Source of the DNA: Triatoma infestans
Taxonomy: Eukaryota; Arthropoda; Insecta; Hemiptera; Reduviidae
Reading direction: 5' to 3'
Assembly: GCA_011037195.1 (NCBI GenBank)
Contig: JAAEAF010000184.1
Coordinates: forward strand, 1 to 64,000
Length of the DNA stretch: 64,000 nt
Shown here: positions 21,570-33,154 of the stretch, piece after piece
Position numbering within the stretch: the first letter of the stretch is position 1
Layout: each line of letters opens with the position of its first letter
Made by a program: the position numbers and the translations under genes
The notes under the pieces: generated by a model
What the model was told of the DNA's origin: nothing
Databases searched by the model: none
The model's input: the letters and a program-made list of their open reading frames with translations, nothing else

Positions 21570-21770
21570 AAGAAGTTTTTTCCGTGTTTGTGGTCATCTA
21601 CTCAGGTGTTTGCTCAGAAATTGTGATAACACATACTCGTAATTGCACACAGAGCAAAATCAGTTTTACATTCAATTTTGGGAAATGGTTTTTTGATCTA
21701 ACTGGGTTTATAGAAAATGGGTTTTTCATTATTACCTGACTAAAGAAATATGTTAATAATGGGCACATCT
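21570..21770. repeat. Degenerate single arm of the foldback family
   Basis: TTTTTTCCGTGTTTGTGGTC, then GTGATAACACATACTCG, GCACACAGAGCAAAATCAG and GATCTAACTGGGTTTATAG follow the order of the outer left arm at 8283-8490, with deletions. The ribozyme-like core is lost. Confidence 0.5.
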
Positions 21771-21774
21771 CCAA

Positions 21775-22506
21775 TCACTCGAGTCTTGGTTAACAAAATC
21801 CAGTATAAAAATCAACCCTAACAAGTCCCATTATATTGTTTTCACCTTAAACAACAAAGTTCTTCCTCCAGTTTACCTATTCAGCACTCCTATCCTACAG
21901 GCAGATCACGTTCGTTATCTTGGTATGTACCTAGACAAGCGATTAACCTGGAACCCACACACCAGACTTAAACGGACTTTCCTCAACAAACATTTCAGAC
22001 TACTTGCTAGACTCCTTGACAAGCGCTCCAAAACTCACTCTACAGAATAAAAGACGACTCTATACTTCACTATTCGCATCCATCTGGATGTACGGATTAG
22101 AACTCTACGGAACCACAAAACGTACCAACCTCAACAGAATACAAACCCTGCAGTTCAAAATTCACTGACGCATAGTCGATGCTCTTTATTACGTTTCCAA
22201 CCACAGATCCACACAGATTCCTTTATCTGCGATATAGCAAGAAATTTCCGATACAAAAAAATTCCACAGCAGACCTGCCCTTCATCCCAAACCCTCACCT
22301 CAACCACACTTCCAGGCAATCCTGCAAGGCGATTGAAACGTCGTTGGCACCGCAACCTTTTGGATGACTAATGGTAGTTGTCGCTGGATAACTACCATTC
22401 ATGTCCGCCACGTCACTATCTATATCTCCTCTTAGCCTTATTTACTTGTTGCATATTTATTTATGTAGTTATAAATATTCAATAAAAAAATAAATAAATA
22501 AATAAT
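21775..22506 (+). pseudogene. Jockey-clade LINE 3' end
   Basis: Frames broken by indels give KINPNKSHYIVFTLNNKVLP, then ADHVRYLGMYLDKRLTWNPH, TRLKR, LLARLLDKRSKLTLQNKRRL and SIWMYGLELYGTTKRTNL, the thumb and connection region of jockey reverse transcriptases. A short 3' UTR ends in (AAAT)n at about 22482-22506, the target-primed tail. The YADD region upstream is missing (5' truncation near 21775). Confidence 0.75.
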
Positions 22507-22682
22507 GGCGAACATTTAAAAAATCGGTCAATGATTAGAAAATGAAACAGGCTACCACAGGGGAAAAAAAATCTTTGACATATTGTAATAACTTTAAAAG
22601 GAATAAATAAGCAATAATAAGCATCGAACCAACCAGAAATATTTTGAGTTACTTTTAGGAGCAATAATAAAACTACTGAATA

Positions 22683-22713
<31 letters not shown>

Positions 22714-22935
22714 GTCTTTATTTCCAATAGTAAAAAGAAAAACAAAAAGAAGAAATTACAATTCATTACAACCGACTATACTCATGGTTTTTACAAACCG
22801 TCTGAGGAGTAGCCTTACTTAAATAAAATAACAAAAAATAGATAAATAATAGAAATAAATAATAATAATAATTATAATAATTATATTAAAAAAAAGAAGA
22901 AAAAAATAGGTACCCATATATTGTTGCGAAAGAAA
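22507..22935 (-). repeat. LINE 3' tail remnant with (TAA)n
   Basis: The (TAA)n at 22683-22714, followed by TGTCTTTATTTCCAATAG, is the reverse complement of a typical AATAAAGACA-(TTA)n LINE 3' end. The rest is AT-rich with more TAA-type repeats near 22850-22890. Confidence 0.45.
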
Positions 22936-23243
22936 TCATTAAACAGAATTTGTTTTGGTATAAGGAATGGGAAAAATTATCTTCCACGTACGATGTAAAT
23001 TTAATAGGTTTAGTGAACAACCAGATAAAAGTGGATACTGTAATAAAGAAAATTATGGAGAAATTAAACGCTAAGTATCATTTAATGAAGTTCAATAGTG
23101 AACATCATTTATGGTACAAACAATTAGAATCCAATAGTAATGACTACGTTTACAATGAAGTGGGCACATCCATTGTAAGTTGGATATTTAAGATAAGATG
23201 TGAGCTGTTGAACTTAAATAAATACAACTTTAAACAAGAATAA
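22936..23243 (+). pseudogene. LINE ORF2 fragment near the C-terminus
   Basis: The frame ends with TSIVSWIFKIRCELLNLNKY and NFKQE. It parallels the segment ITKIRWILKLRGELLNLNHK in the LINE at 36800-37926, just before that element's CCHC motif. The copy stops before the Cys/His motif. Confidence 0.5.
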
Positions 23244-24598
23244 AACTACTGAATATAATATTATATATTTCCTAGTAAAGGAAGATTATAAAAAACAAAA
23301 TTCCTTATACCATGTTTGGAAAAAGTAGCAACCACCATAATTTTCCAGGTTCAAAAAAAAAAAAAGAGTACAAAATGAAGTAGAATAATTTAATTATAAA
23401 AACTCACTCAAGGAAAAAAATAAAATACTGAAATAGGTAAATAAAAATAAATAAAAAAAAACTTCATTTAGAAAATTTTTATCTTTACATCGATTAATTA
23501 AAAGAAAGATAAAAATAAAAATAAAAATCGTACGATGTTTTTTATTACAATTTTTTTTTAATTTTTTTATTTTAAAGAAAAAAGGTTTCATAATGTATTA
23601 TTATTTTTCAAAAAATATAATAAATAGTTATTCAAAAATACCTTTTTTACAAAATATTTAAAAGAAACTAATTTCTATCATACATTTATTTTTTAATAAA
23701 TCGAAATTTATAAGATCTTTTCTGGTGGACAAATCTAGAACAAGGAAAGTATGAGAAAAGGAGAAACAGTTTGTTGAATAGGTTCAAATAAATACGAGTT
23801 TGTTGAATAGGCTTATATAAATACATCTTTGAAATTCCATAAAGTCCAACATTCTTAAATAAATATATAAGAGCTCTACTTAGAAAAAAAAATAAAAAAT
23901 TGTCAGAGAAGAATAACCTTTTTAAAAAAATGAAAAGAATTCCTTATCATTTACTTCTTGCCAGAAGCTATATAGAAATTCGTGTATATAAACTTTACAT
24001 TTTTATTGTAAAAGGTTAATTTAAACCCCATATTTATGGTAAAAGCAAAGAAAAATAGGTTAAAGTAAAAATGCTTACTAAGTTTATTTTGTACAAGTAG
24101 CAAACTATTTTATTTGTACGAGTATATCCGGGAGTCATGAAGAAACCTATTAACATAAAACTTGGAAACAAACAAAACGTAAAATAAAAGTGTAATGCAA
24201 GTAAAATAAAAATCCACTTTAATGCAATTTTTAATTGAGAAATCTTATTAATCTAAAGTCAAAATAAGTAATTATTGTTTATTTTCAATATATAGAAATA
24301 TAAATTTGTTGCAATTAATTAGCGCAAACAGTGTTTGCAATTAATTTATCAATGCAATATTATAATAATAATAATAATAATATTAATAACAATGTGCATT
24401 TAATAACAAATATTATTAATTTAGTTTCTATAGTGTTGATCAATAATTTTGCCTTATTTTATAATTAGCATTTAATTTATGCAAAACATTATATTAATTA
24501 AACTCCATTAAATATAAATTAATAATTATTCTAAATTCAGCCAATTAATAATTGCTTAAAATTAATTTAAAAAAAAACAACAAATTATTTGTGCAATT
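23244..24598. other. AT-rich DNA with a 29-bp tandem duplication
   Basis: AGTTTGTTGAATAGG plus flanks is repeated at 23768 and 23797 (period 29). The rest is low-complexity and unannotated. Confidence 0.5.
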
Positions 24599-24831
24599 TC
24601 TTTTTTTTTTTTTATTTATTTAAGGCGTGTCATTGGCGCTCGGAGCCTTCTCAGTGCACTGCCGGCCGTCCGGACAGTGTTGTCGCGTTACAGATACAAC
24701 ACTGTTCATCACCGGACAGTGAGCTGTACAGGCTCCTAGGAAGAAAAAAAATCTATGGGTAGCACAGCTAGACACGAACCCGGATCTTCCGTTTGGGCGT
24801 CCAGTACGCTAACCACTTAGCTATTCCCCCT
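24599..24831 (-). mobile_element. tRNA-derived SINE (family A), reverse orientation
   Basis: A leading T run, TTTAAGGCGTGTCATTGGC, CGGAGCCTTCTCAGTGCACT, AGGCTCCTAGGAAGAAAAA, and a tRNA-like head read in reverse (CGAACCCGG; AACCACTTAGCTATTCCC). Confidence 0.8.
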
Positions 24832-26740
24832 CTCTTTGCAATTATTTAATAATATAACTTTCCGAAAAATTGTTTTATATGTTTTTTTTTATTAATAATA
24901 TTAATGTTATGGTTTTAGATGTTTGTGATATTTATTTAGAAAGTTCATAAGTTTTCCTTCGTGATTCTTAAAAATCAATACTATGAAAAAACCAATCATA
25001 TAATCTTGAGAAAAGCCAATAGGTGACTGAGAAACTCTTTTCCCCTCCAAAAAAAAAAAAAAAAAAAAATAATGAGTGCTATTAAATTATTAATATTTAA
25101 CTATCTGTTCTCAATGTCAAAAATATCTCCTAGTTTCTAAAAAAAGTAAATATGGAACTGCATTTTGTACATTTTCTTTAGTTACTATCTATTAACTATT
25201 TATATCGAAAAATATACCAGTTGATTTAATTCTGAATAATCCCTGCCAGAACATTCTTTCGTTTTAGAAATATATTTCTGAAATTATGTAAATTACCTTT
25301 TATAAATCGACTTTGAACAATTGAATGATTTAAATTAGTCGAAGGTATGACCAAAAAACTAATGAATACCATGAAAAAAATATACCCATTTACGTAACAA
25401 TTCGGCAGAGTTGTGCCATTATTATTATTATTATTTTTTTTTAAATATTCATCAATTATTCCAATAGAAATTAATTATATCATATAAGTAGCAGATATTG
25501 TTTTGAACTTTTTCCACAAGTTTAAACTATTTTAGAACAAAAAAAAAAAAAGTTTTCAAATACAAGACAATAATTCAGGTATAAAAAAAAAAAAAAAAAA
25601 ATATAAAACAGAAAACTAAATCAGGGCCTACTAAGATCTGTTGTATGAAAGTGTGTCTAATCAATAAATTAATTGGGGAATAATTAATAGTTTTTATAAT
25701 TAATTGGTTTTTTGCAATTTCTAACCATTTTGTATCAATATTTTCTCATCAATGTTTCAATAACGTATTTAGCTATTTTTTCAAAATATTAAATGCAGAT
25801 ATACATAAATTTAAAATTAAATAAAAAAAATATAAGTTAAATAACTTTTTTCTAAATATTAAATAGAGTTTTAGAACTAAAAATAAGAAATATAGCTATA
25901 GATAATCTTGATGTCCTGATTTGAAAGTTAATATGGATAAATTTAAAATTAGATAAAAAAATGGACATAATATAAATATTGAATATATATAGAAACATTA
26001 GTAAGTAATTGGAAAAACTGCAGTGTTTTTTCTGCTGAAGAAATGGTACTACACAGAAAACAGCATCATCATAAAACAACTTGTAAAGTAAAAATATTTA
26101 AAAAAATCTTAATTTAGAAAAAAATGTTGTCTTTAAAACAATTTGATTCCCATAAATTACCCAAATTTAACTATAAAAATTTCGTATATTTCTATTTAAT
26201 ATTTAAGATTCTTCACTTAAAATTATCAATAATCTCCAACGTATTTTTCTTTAAAAAACATTTAAAAAAAAAAACAAAAATTAATATAAATTTTACAACA
26301 TATTTTGTAAACAATTTTTTTTTTTAATTTTTATTTACAATTATTTAAGGAAATCGAAAATAATCCCCCCTCCCCCCCAAACGGTAATTTTTTCTTGTAG
26401 TATTAATAATATTAATTTGAATAAAATCAGTATTAATTTAAGCAGCTGGTAAATACAGTAATATAATATATTTAGTTCCAAGAATTTAAATTTTCAATAT
26501 TGTTAAATCAGTTAATGGAAAACACGAAAAAGAAAAGAAAATTATGCTAGATGGAAATATATATTTTGTCTGAAGATTAAAAAAAAAAAAAAAAAAGAAA
26601 AAAGTAGAACAAAATTTTAAAACATTTGGGGTTTTCTGTATTTATACAAATGAAATTATATGAAATTTTTTAAGGTTTTTCCATTTTTGAATAACTTATA
26701 AAAAAAAAATTGAAAATATACAAAAATATAATAGAAAGTA
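24832..26740. other. Long AT-rich stretch without features
   Basis: Dominated by A/T runs and short simple repeats. The open frames present are lysine/phenylalanine-rich by-products of composition. Confidence 0.6.
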
Positions 26741-26872
26741 GAAGAACTTACAGTGTAATACAGCGGCTAAAGCGCAAGTGAAGAAATAAGCGTGTAAAAT
26801 CATGATTGCACAGGTTACATGACTGTCCTGGTGTATCCTTGGTCCTTTGTCGATTTTTATTTATTTCCGGAT

Positions 26873-26903
<31 letters not shown>

Positions 26904-27070
26904 ATTAATTAATTGTGGAGATTCTGTAAATCTGGAGAATGATGTCGATTGGAGAAGCGGTTGGTGTTCAGCGCCGGCAAGCACGCCACTGACTGAATGG
27001 TGGTGCCGCCTCCTCGCTACACCATGGTGCGCGCCACCCGTTTTCTCACCATGGTGTTACTGCCACTCAC
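26741..27070. other. Local G+C-rich island with duplicated CACCATGGTG palindrome
   Basis: Between about 26935 and 27065 the G+C content rises sharply in otherwise AT-rich DNA. The palindrome CACCATGGTG occurs at 27020-27029 and 27047-27056, separated by GCGCGCCACCCG-type sequence. It could be a promoter-proximal or exon island, or the body of an unknown repeat. No long frame runs through it. An A run of more than 20 lies immediately left of it. Confidence 0.3.
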
Positions 27071-28302
27071 CCCAAAAAATCTTGCTATATGTGTATGATA
27101 TATCCGCCTACGTCTATCTAGTCTCATTTATACATATTCAGCTATTTTGGCACTTATATTTTATAATCAAAATTATAAGCACGTTTTATGAGAAAAAAAA
27201 CAAAATTGTATTATCATTATATACTATTATATATATTTACATTATCTATAGATTAAGAAAATTTTTATCTTTTATACTGATTGTTACATCACCATAGAAT
27301 ACCGTCAAAGATTATTTTAATGGAACATGCTGTGAATCAACTTAATGATGGCTTCATTTGAAATGTGATTGAAGTATTATACGTGATTGACGGATTTCGA
27401 CACATTGACACTAAAGATCATATTTTGAATTTTTTTTTCTATTTCATTGAATAGCTCCTCTCTTCTAGCTCCTCTCTTCTAGCTCCTCTATTCTAGCTCG
27501 TCTGCGTGCGATTACAGATCATGTATTGGTGGATATTTTATAGCGCGATGCATGAGCATAGGGGGATATACATAATCTAGGACGGCTGCTAGAACATTGA
27601 CATGTTTAAAAGAAGATAAGAACTTGTTCTAAAAATGTAGGATTTAAAATTAGGAAACTGATAGAAGCTCTTGGTTTCGGGTGCCACACTGGATCCAGTT
27701 TCATATTGAGAAAAACTCCAAACAGACTATACAAATACTAAAAACGAATTAAGAAAAAGAGGGGGTCACAAAACCTTTCAGAGCTAAATGAAATTTAATG
27801 TAAGAGTTGGTACAATTCATTCCATTATTCATAACAAATTAAATTAAATAATAACAAAAACAAATGCTATTTTGGAATGAACCAGCACAAAGAAACCAGA
27901 TCTATGAAACTCACATTATGTCATTTAAGTTAAGAAGAGAGTAGCAACTTGTTACAAGATTGGATCCATTGGGCATGATCCAAGCTTCAAAGCAGGAGGA
28001 AAATTCATGACTGAATTAGGGTTTCCAGCGAAGAAGATTCATTATTGAAACATCATCGTTGTGCAAAATGTCGCTATCTAATTTTTGAAACTTAAAAAGT
28101 CATTGCTGCCAGCTGGTTATACGCTACCAGCCAGACGATATTGTCCACCATCCCCTTATGCAGCTCGTATACATGGTAAGCCGCCTTAAAAATTAATGAC
28201 TAGATGATGAGTGAAAAGCTGATGTTCTCTGTGGTTGATTTGCTTTCTCTAAAATCAAATTAGCAACGGCCTAATAAACTTTCTACAAATGGGAGCACAC
28301 TG
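27071..28302. other. Unassigned DNA with a 14-bp tandem repeat
   Basis: TAGCTCCTCTCTTC is repeated about three and a half times at 27452-27500. The region 27650-28200 has mixed composition but no frame or repeat I recognise. Confidence 0.5.
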
Positions 28303-28943
28303 TAGAAGATGATGTGGACAGAATTTTTTACCCACCAGTAAGTGGATTCGTTAAATTACTACATTCAGAACCATTGTTTTCTTCATTAATAGAAAAATTA
28401 CTTTTATAACATTATCGTCTCTATTTACTGAAAAATAGCTACTTCTTCTTCTTCTTAGTCTTGACCTCATCTATCTTGCGGTGTAGAGGTTTGACAAAAG
28501 GAGCGCCATCTATCTCTATCTAGTGACAATTTTTTAGACTCTGTCCATCCAACTCCTCGTCCGCTGGTTCCTCTTTTGACATTATCCAGCCAACTTATTC
28601 TTCTTCTTCCTCTAGGTCGCTTGCAAGAAATCCTAGCCTTCATCGCCCTCTTAGGGAACCGGGGAACCGCAGATTTTAATTAACCGCAATATTTTAATTC
28701 ATCAAAATTGAAAGATAAGGGAACAGCAGAGGAGTATGCTGCCAAAGTGGAGCCGAGACGAAGACTTTTGGGATCAAAACAATACTAACTAACAACTTAG
28801 AGGAAGCATCGACGAACCTTAAGATAGTGGTGATAATGTAAAAGCATTTTTCTATTAATGAAGAAAACAATGGTTCTTAATGTAGTAATTTAATGAATCT
28901 ACTTCCTGTTGCCAAAAAAATTCTGTCCACATCATCTTTTAGA
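28303..28943. repeat. Imperfect inverted repeat (arms about 115 bp) enclosing an RTE tail
   Basis: The left arm, at about 28303-28423, includes GAAGATGATGTGGACAGAAT, AAATTACTACATTC and CATTGTTTTCTTCATTAATA. The right arm, at about 28828-28943, is its inverted copy at roughly 85-90 percent identity by eye. Between them are about 400 bp that include a minus-strand RTE LINE 3' end. It may be a rearranged head-to-head LINE pair or a foldback element that captured LINE sequence. Confidence 0.6.
28443..28646 (-). pseudogene. RTE-type LINE, ORF2 C-terminus
   Basis: The minus-strand frame reads KRPRGRRRISWLDNVKRGTS, then a W-x-E..KLSLDRDRWRSF stretch and TSTPQDR followed by TGA (28468-28470). This is the usual ending of an RTE reverse transcriptase. 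The (CTT)n at 28443-28457 corresponds to an (AAG)n 3' tail. Confidence 0.7.
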
Positions 28944-28945
28944 GT

Positions 28946-29084
28946 GACGATTACTAAAACAGCAGAGGAATCGTGTGGAAGGAGAAAGTGTGGCAAAGGT
29001 GCTAAGAGGACAAGGTGGTGGACAGACCTATTGAAGGAGGAAGTTAAAAGAAGAAAGAGTTGTGGAAACAGTAAAAATTAAAGT
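28946..29084 (+). pseudogene. RTE-type LINE, linker fragment upstream of RT
   Basis: Encodes KTAEESCGRRKCGKGAKRTR, then WWTDLLKEEVKRRKS, matching the RT-WWN-EV-AVKRKK signature between the endonuclease and RT of RTE elements. Only this short piece survives. Confidence 0.55.
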
Positions 29085-29285
29085 AAAGTAATGCCTATTT
29101 ATTCAGACGGGCTTAACGTCCAACTACCAAATTAGGTGTCGTGGACGGGAGCGAAAGCACTTACTTTACTAATAACATTTTTTAAACAAATATAAAATTT
29201 AGTTATACGCTGGACTCGAACTGGGGTCCTCCCACTTACAAGTCCATGCTCATAACTACTACACCAACAATAATCCCAACAATTT
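29085..29285 (-). mobile_element. SINE family C (tRNA-like head)
   Basis: In reverse orientation there is a tRNA-like head with A-box-like GTTGGTGTAGTAG and B box AGTTCGAGTCC (at about 29212-29222). It is followed by a body whose 3' end, GCCTATTTATTCAGACGGGC, also occurs, diverged, at 16918-17009. Confidence 0.5.
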
Positions 29286-29640
29286 TTACTTTCCCTTACT
29301 CCTAGTATGAAAAACTATAACAGCATATCAAATTTTCGAAATTATGACTTTACGGGAAAATATAGCCATATGAGGTCCATTGAGTACGAAAAACATGTTT
29401 AGAGCGAATTTGTGTGTATGTGTGTGAACAAAAATATCTGAAAAATGAAAAAAAATCGCAGGTAGCCCGAACTTCGTATTCCGTTTACATAATACATCCG
29501 TATCTGGCAAGAAAGTTTTGGGCAAATCTATCAACCGGAAGTGCGTCTTTACTAAATGTTTTTTTTTCGGTTTTTCAGGATTTTTTTCGAAAAGACTTAC
29601 ATCGATTTTCGTTAAACTATATATACTATCTGTAATGACA
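29286..29640 (-). repeat. 'CACTTCCGG' repeat, partial copy in reverse
   Basis: In reverse order: TTACTCCTAGTATGA, CAAATTTTCGAAATTATGAC, a GTGTGTATGTGTGTGAAC stretch, CAACCGGAAGTGCGTCTTTA and TCGATTTTCGTTAAAC. Confidence 0.6.
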
Positions 29641-30926
29641 TAAATACTTTTAACTTTTATTTAAAACATTTCTTGGAAAAATTGTTTCTTTTGGGGTTCT
29701 GAGGAAACGTAGCGTTATGTTTTCCTCTAAAGTGCTAGGTACTTCAGTACAACGTATGATTTTACCATGATATAATATTAATATATATTAAGTAATAAGT
29801 AAATAGATAGGATTCAAAAGTTGAAGATAATTGGTTAACCAAAAATGTGAATCGGTTTTTGAGTTTTCGAAAAAAAAATGGTTACAACGATTTTCTTTAA
29901 ACATTAAATGCTTGCTGCACAGTTAAAAACGTATCATTTTAATTTGAAAATTTCTGCAAAAAAAAAAAGAAATTATTTTACGGTGGTTTTCGAAAGCCTC
30001 TCTGTTTAAATTTAAACTGACGCTACATAGTTTTGAAATAGAGGGTGCCCAAATAGGTATTTATGTGTAATTTTTTCTATGGCCAGCCAATCTAAACGAA
30101 TGTAAACATTTTAATTTTAAAAAATTTAAAAAAAAATATTAAATTACTGTTATTGCAGTAGGTTAAAGTCGTGTGAGTGTTTCACACTAGATTTTTTTAA
30201 TTTATTTATTTAAATATTTATCCATTTATATGAAGTATTGATCATTCTACAAGGTCTCTCCTTCAACTGGATGCTGTTTATTTGTTTTTTTGTGCCTCAC
30301 ATCCGACACGATTAGGTATGCTAATAGAATGGGGACAAACATAAGCAGACTACGTTTAGGTGCAAGGGGCAAAAACAAATGCGAGGTACCACATAATTCT
30401 GGCAACATAATTCTGTTGCTTCTTCCACGGAAATATCTAGAATTCTATTATTATTAAAGGAAAATGAAATACATTATTAAATTGAAACTTCGTATAGAAC
30501 TTGTCAAATAGAAGATGACTAAGATCTATTGAGAGAATATATGTTCAATTCTAGAATAGAAAAATAATACTTTTTTTCAGTAAAAAATGTTAAAAAATGA
30601 TGCAACATGAGGTAGAAAAAGAAAAGAAATAACAAGTTGAGGTTTAAGAATAAACGCAATTATCTATCGAATTCTATGAAATTCAACAATTCTATAGAAT
30701 GAAATTAAATAATAAATTACAAAATACCTAGTGATCTCATCTTTAAAATAATCTCTATATAGACAAGCTTACATCAATACACATCTTATCTTTCGATTTT
30801 AAAATAATATATATTTTGCTAAATTTCCGAGTTTGAAAAAAAAAAAAAATGGTTTAATCGGAAGAGCGGATCCTTCTGGATCAGTTTTTAGTTTTTTCGT
30901 TTTTTCTCAAAAAACGTCTCACCTGT
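29641..30926. other. AT-rich DNA, possible further 'CACTTCCGG' fragments
   Basis: 30163-30200 (GTCGTGTGAGTGTTTCACAC with an adjacent TAGATTTTT) resembles the inverted start of the dispersed repeat. The rest shows no gene. Confidence 0.4.
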
Positions 30927-31232
30927 TTGTTGTTTTATTTGGGGAAGGCTTTTTTATGGCTTAGTATTCAAATGCAGTGTCTCAAAAGTGAAAATTTCCA
31001 TTCTACAAACTTTCGTGCTCTTTTTTCATGGGGGGTGGTACTCCAAAACATTTCTTGGCATCACCAACCTTTTTTCTTATTTGATATGTCTATACCACAG
31101 TGGCTTCCTCGTGTCGATCGTATGCTAAATATTGAGTTCAACTTTTGCCAGGCTTCTCACTTTGATATTCAGCAAATGCTGAAGTTTGGCATTACCACAG
31201 CTTCTCCTCCAATTGTCAATCTCGACCACTAG
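30927..31232 (+). CDS. Unrecognised open frame, 101 codons
   Basis: The frame encodes a Trp/Phe-rich peptide including LFSWGVVLQNISWHHQPFFL and IPQWLPRVDRMLNIEF. It matches no family I know and ends next to RTE sequence on the other strand. It may be a fragment of an unknown mobile element or chance. Confidence 0.15.
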   Translation: MLFYLGKAFLWLSIQMQCLKSENFHSTNFRALFSWGVVLQNISWHHQPFFLFDMSIPQWLPRVDRMLNIEFNFCQASHFDIQQMLKFGITTASPPIVNLDH

Positions 31233-31234
31233 AA

Positions 31235-31640
31235 GCTTCCACGAATAACTACACTTAAGTGACTTTCTAATTCGGCCACATTCAGCAAGAAGCATTCCAG
31301 ACAGTAGAAAATTCTTTTATTAGTTACTAAGGATACCTGCTTAATCCACAATACAGAGTTTAGCACACAGATCATGACTTTACTTCGCTTAATATTCATG
31401 TCCTTCCTCATCTCTTTCTCTCTTTGTTGTAAAGCCTTTTGAGATCATGAATCTGTGGTATTTGAATTTAGAGCTACTTTTACATGCTCTACCCATCCAG
31501 GATAAGTTTGTCCGTGTATGAATTAAATAGCATGGACTTTGTTATGCTTTTGCTAACTTCCAGGCCCCACTCGTGTACTCCATGTCATACTGATCGGATG
31601 CGAAAATGACTTGGTCATTAGCAGACACTAAATATTAAGT
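31235..31640 (-). pseudogene. RTE-type LINE reverse transcriptase fragment
   Basis: The minus strand contains NDQVIFASDQYDMEYTSG, a decayed form of the ADDQVI...DDLEYM palm motif: the catalytic A-D-D has become A-N-D. Further on, VLNSVLWIKQVSL and TNKRIFYCLECFLLNVAEL match the LNSVLW..TKKRIY..ESILLYGAE segment. Frames are broken and pieces missing between. Confidence 0.6.
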
Positions 31641-32302
31641 ACTGTTATGACACTATTACAGTAAGTATACTCAACTATTAATTTTATTTAAAACATTCTT
31701 TGAGTAAATTGATTACAGGATTGTAGGATGTTTAAAAAAAAAATTCAGTTCAATTCTTTAATGTTAACTAAACATTTAGCAATTACTGCAATTTTGAAGA
31801 AATTTGGCAAATAGAACTGGGAGAATTGCCATTGAGAGACAAGTCGTCTCACAATAGATTTTTCAAATTGTTTTTCAGGGTTGCTGAGGTTCAACCCAGC
31901 CTTTTAACATAAACAACGTTTACGATGGCCTCTCACACGCTTGTGTACGAGTGTATATAGGGCCTGTGTGCGGTATCAATAACGCACCAATTGCCAAATT
32001 ATGAAATCTTCTCCAAGAACAATTCTTTGTTTTCCCCTGTAATTTTTTTTTCTTTTTAATGGCGCTTAGATCAAAGAAAACCTCTGGATATATAATGGTA
32101 CATTAATCGACGTATTACAATTAAAATGGAAATTTGCTTTAAGCATACAAATAATATATTTCCAAGAAAAAAAAAATTGTTTCAAGCATAAATTCAATGA
32201 AACAATATATGTGCAGCAACAAAGAAGATAATCGTTCCGCGAAAAGCAAGGGATATCATGGCCTCGAAAGATTGGCCAGATTGGCCAATAATAGGGATAG
32301 CT
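31641..32302. other. Unassigned DNA
   Basis: AT-rich with short frames only. Nothing recognisable. Confidence 0.5.
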
Positions 32303-32625
32303 AGTGTAATAGGATCCAAAGAGAGGGATCTAAAGCAGAGAGCGAGACATAAAAATTATTACTTTGGGCCAGACTTGAGTGAGAGAATCTGTTTAAATAC
32401 ATCTACGGGAGAGTCTTCCAGGAGTCTTGCAACAATTCATCCAGCAGTCACTACGCGTCAACAATCTTTCTCCTCACTCACTTTAAAATCTCTCACTACC
32501 ATTTTATATATTACGTATAAAGTCCAGGCAGTTTGTGTTACTTTCCTTATTATAAGCGTTCAGCGTTAATTACAGTTCATTTATCTAACAAACCCAATTT
32601 CTCTCCTTCTCAAACCCTTTATACT
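32303..32625 (+). repeat. LTR-like repeat (family also at 36568-38025)
   Basis: It shares with the copy inside the Tc1-like element the order TTACTTTGGGCCAGACT, GAGAATCTGTTTAAATAC, CACTACGCGTCAACAATC, AAATCTCTCACTACCATTTT, CAGGCAGTTTGTGTTAC and TTCTCTCCTTCT. TTTAAATA followed by a CAGTCACT initiator-like word about 55 bp downstream resembles an LTR promoter. About 320 bp and non-coding. Confidence 0.55.
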
Positions 32626-33002
32626 AGGGAATAGCCCTAGCCCCAGCTAGCTAATCGTCAAATCCCTGCTAGCATACCGATAAAGCGTATTGAGATCTGT
32701 TTATCAACTAATACACAGAATTATGCATTCAAAGAATTGATGTTCGACTCGCCTATATGTCTTTTATTTGGCAGAGAAGATTCTGCCACACTCTTAAATT
32801 TTTGCCCCACTCTACAGGACATAAACTACTTGATAACAAGAGCCATAATTATTAGTATAGAAGTATTATTAGTATTCTATATGGGTTTTCCTGGAATCCA
32901 TAATTATTATTATAATGGGCTGTAAAAGTTTCATCGCTGAGATTAACTTGAAACAGGGTAGGACAAAATTTACAAAAAAAGAAATCATAAACCCATTTAA
33001 AG
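32626..33002. other. Unassigned DNA
   Basis: A short plus-strand frame (32737-32925) has no recognisable homology. A TATTATTATT run lies near 32905. Confidence 0.45.
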
Positions 33003-33053
33003 AATTAAAATTATCAGAGGCATTTTCCGTGGTAGCCTGCTTCATTTTGTGGT

Positions 33054-33091
33054 CATCGACCGGTTTCGGGCGTTCGCCCATCTTCAGGATG
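33054..33091 (-). ncRNA. Hammerhead-ribozyme-like motif (left arm)
   Basis: On the minus strand: CATC, CTGAAGA, T, GGGCGAACGCCC, GAAA, CCGG, TC, GATG. All invariant core positions are present (CUGANGA, GAAA, U before the cleavage base C). Stem I is CATC/GATG, stem II is GGGC/GCCC and stem III is the palindrome ACCGGU. One extra U sits between the core A and stem II. Confidence 0.6.
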
Positions 33092-33116
33092 CGTTTGTCA
33101 GACAGTGTGATAAACG

Positions 33117-33154
33117 CATCCTGAAGATGGGCGAACGCCCGAAACCGGCCGATG
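33117..33154 (+). ncRNA. Hammerhead-ribozyme-like motif (right arm)
   Basis: Same architecture as the left arm, but the base before the cleavage C is C instead of U (GAAACCGGCC). That breaks the A-U closing pair of stem III and should weaken it. Confidence 0.5.

Noticed and set aside
24832..26740. Several Lys/Phe/Ile-rich open frames
   Set aside because: Explained by extreme A/T composition; no domain features.
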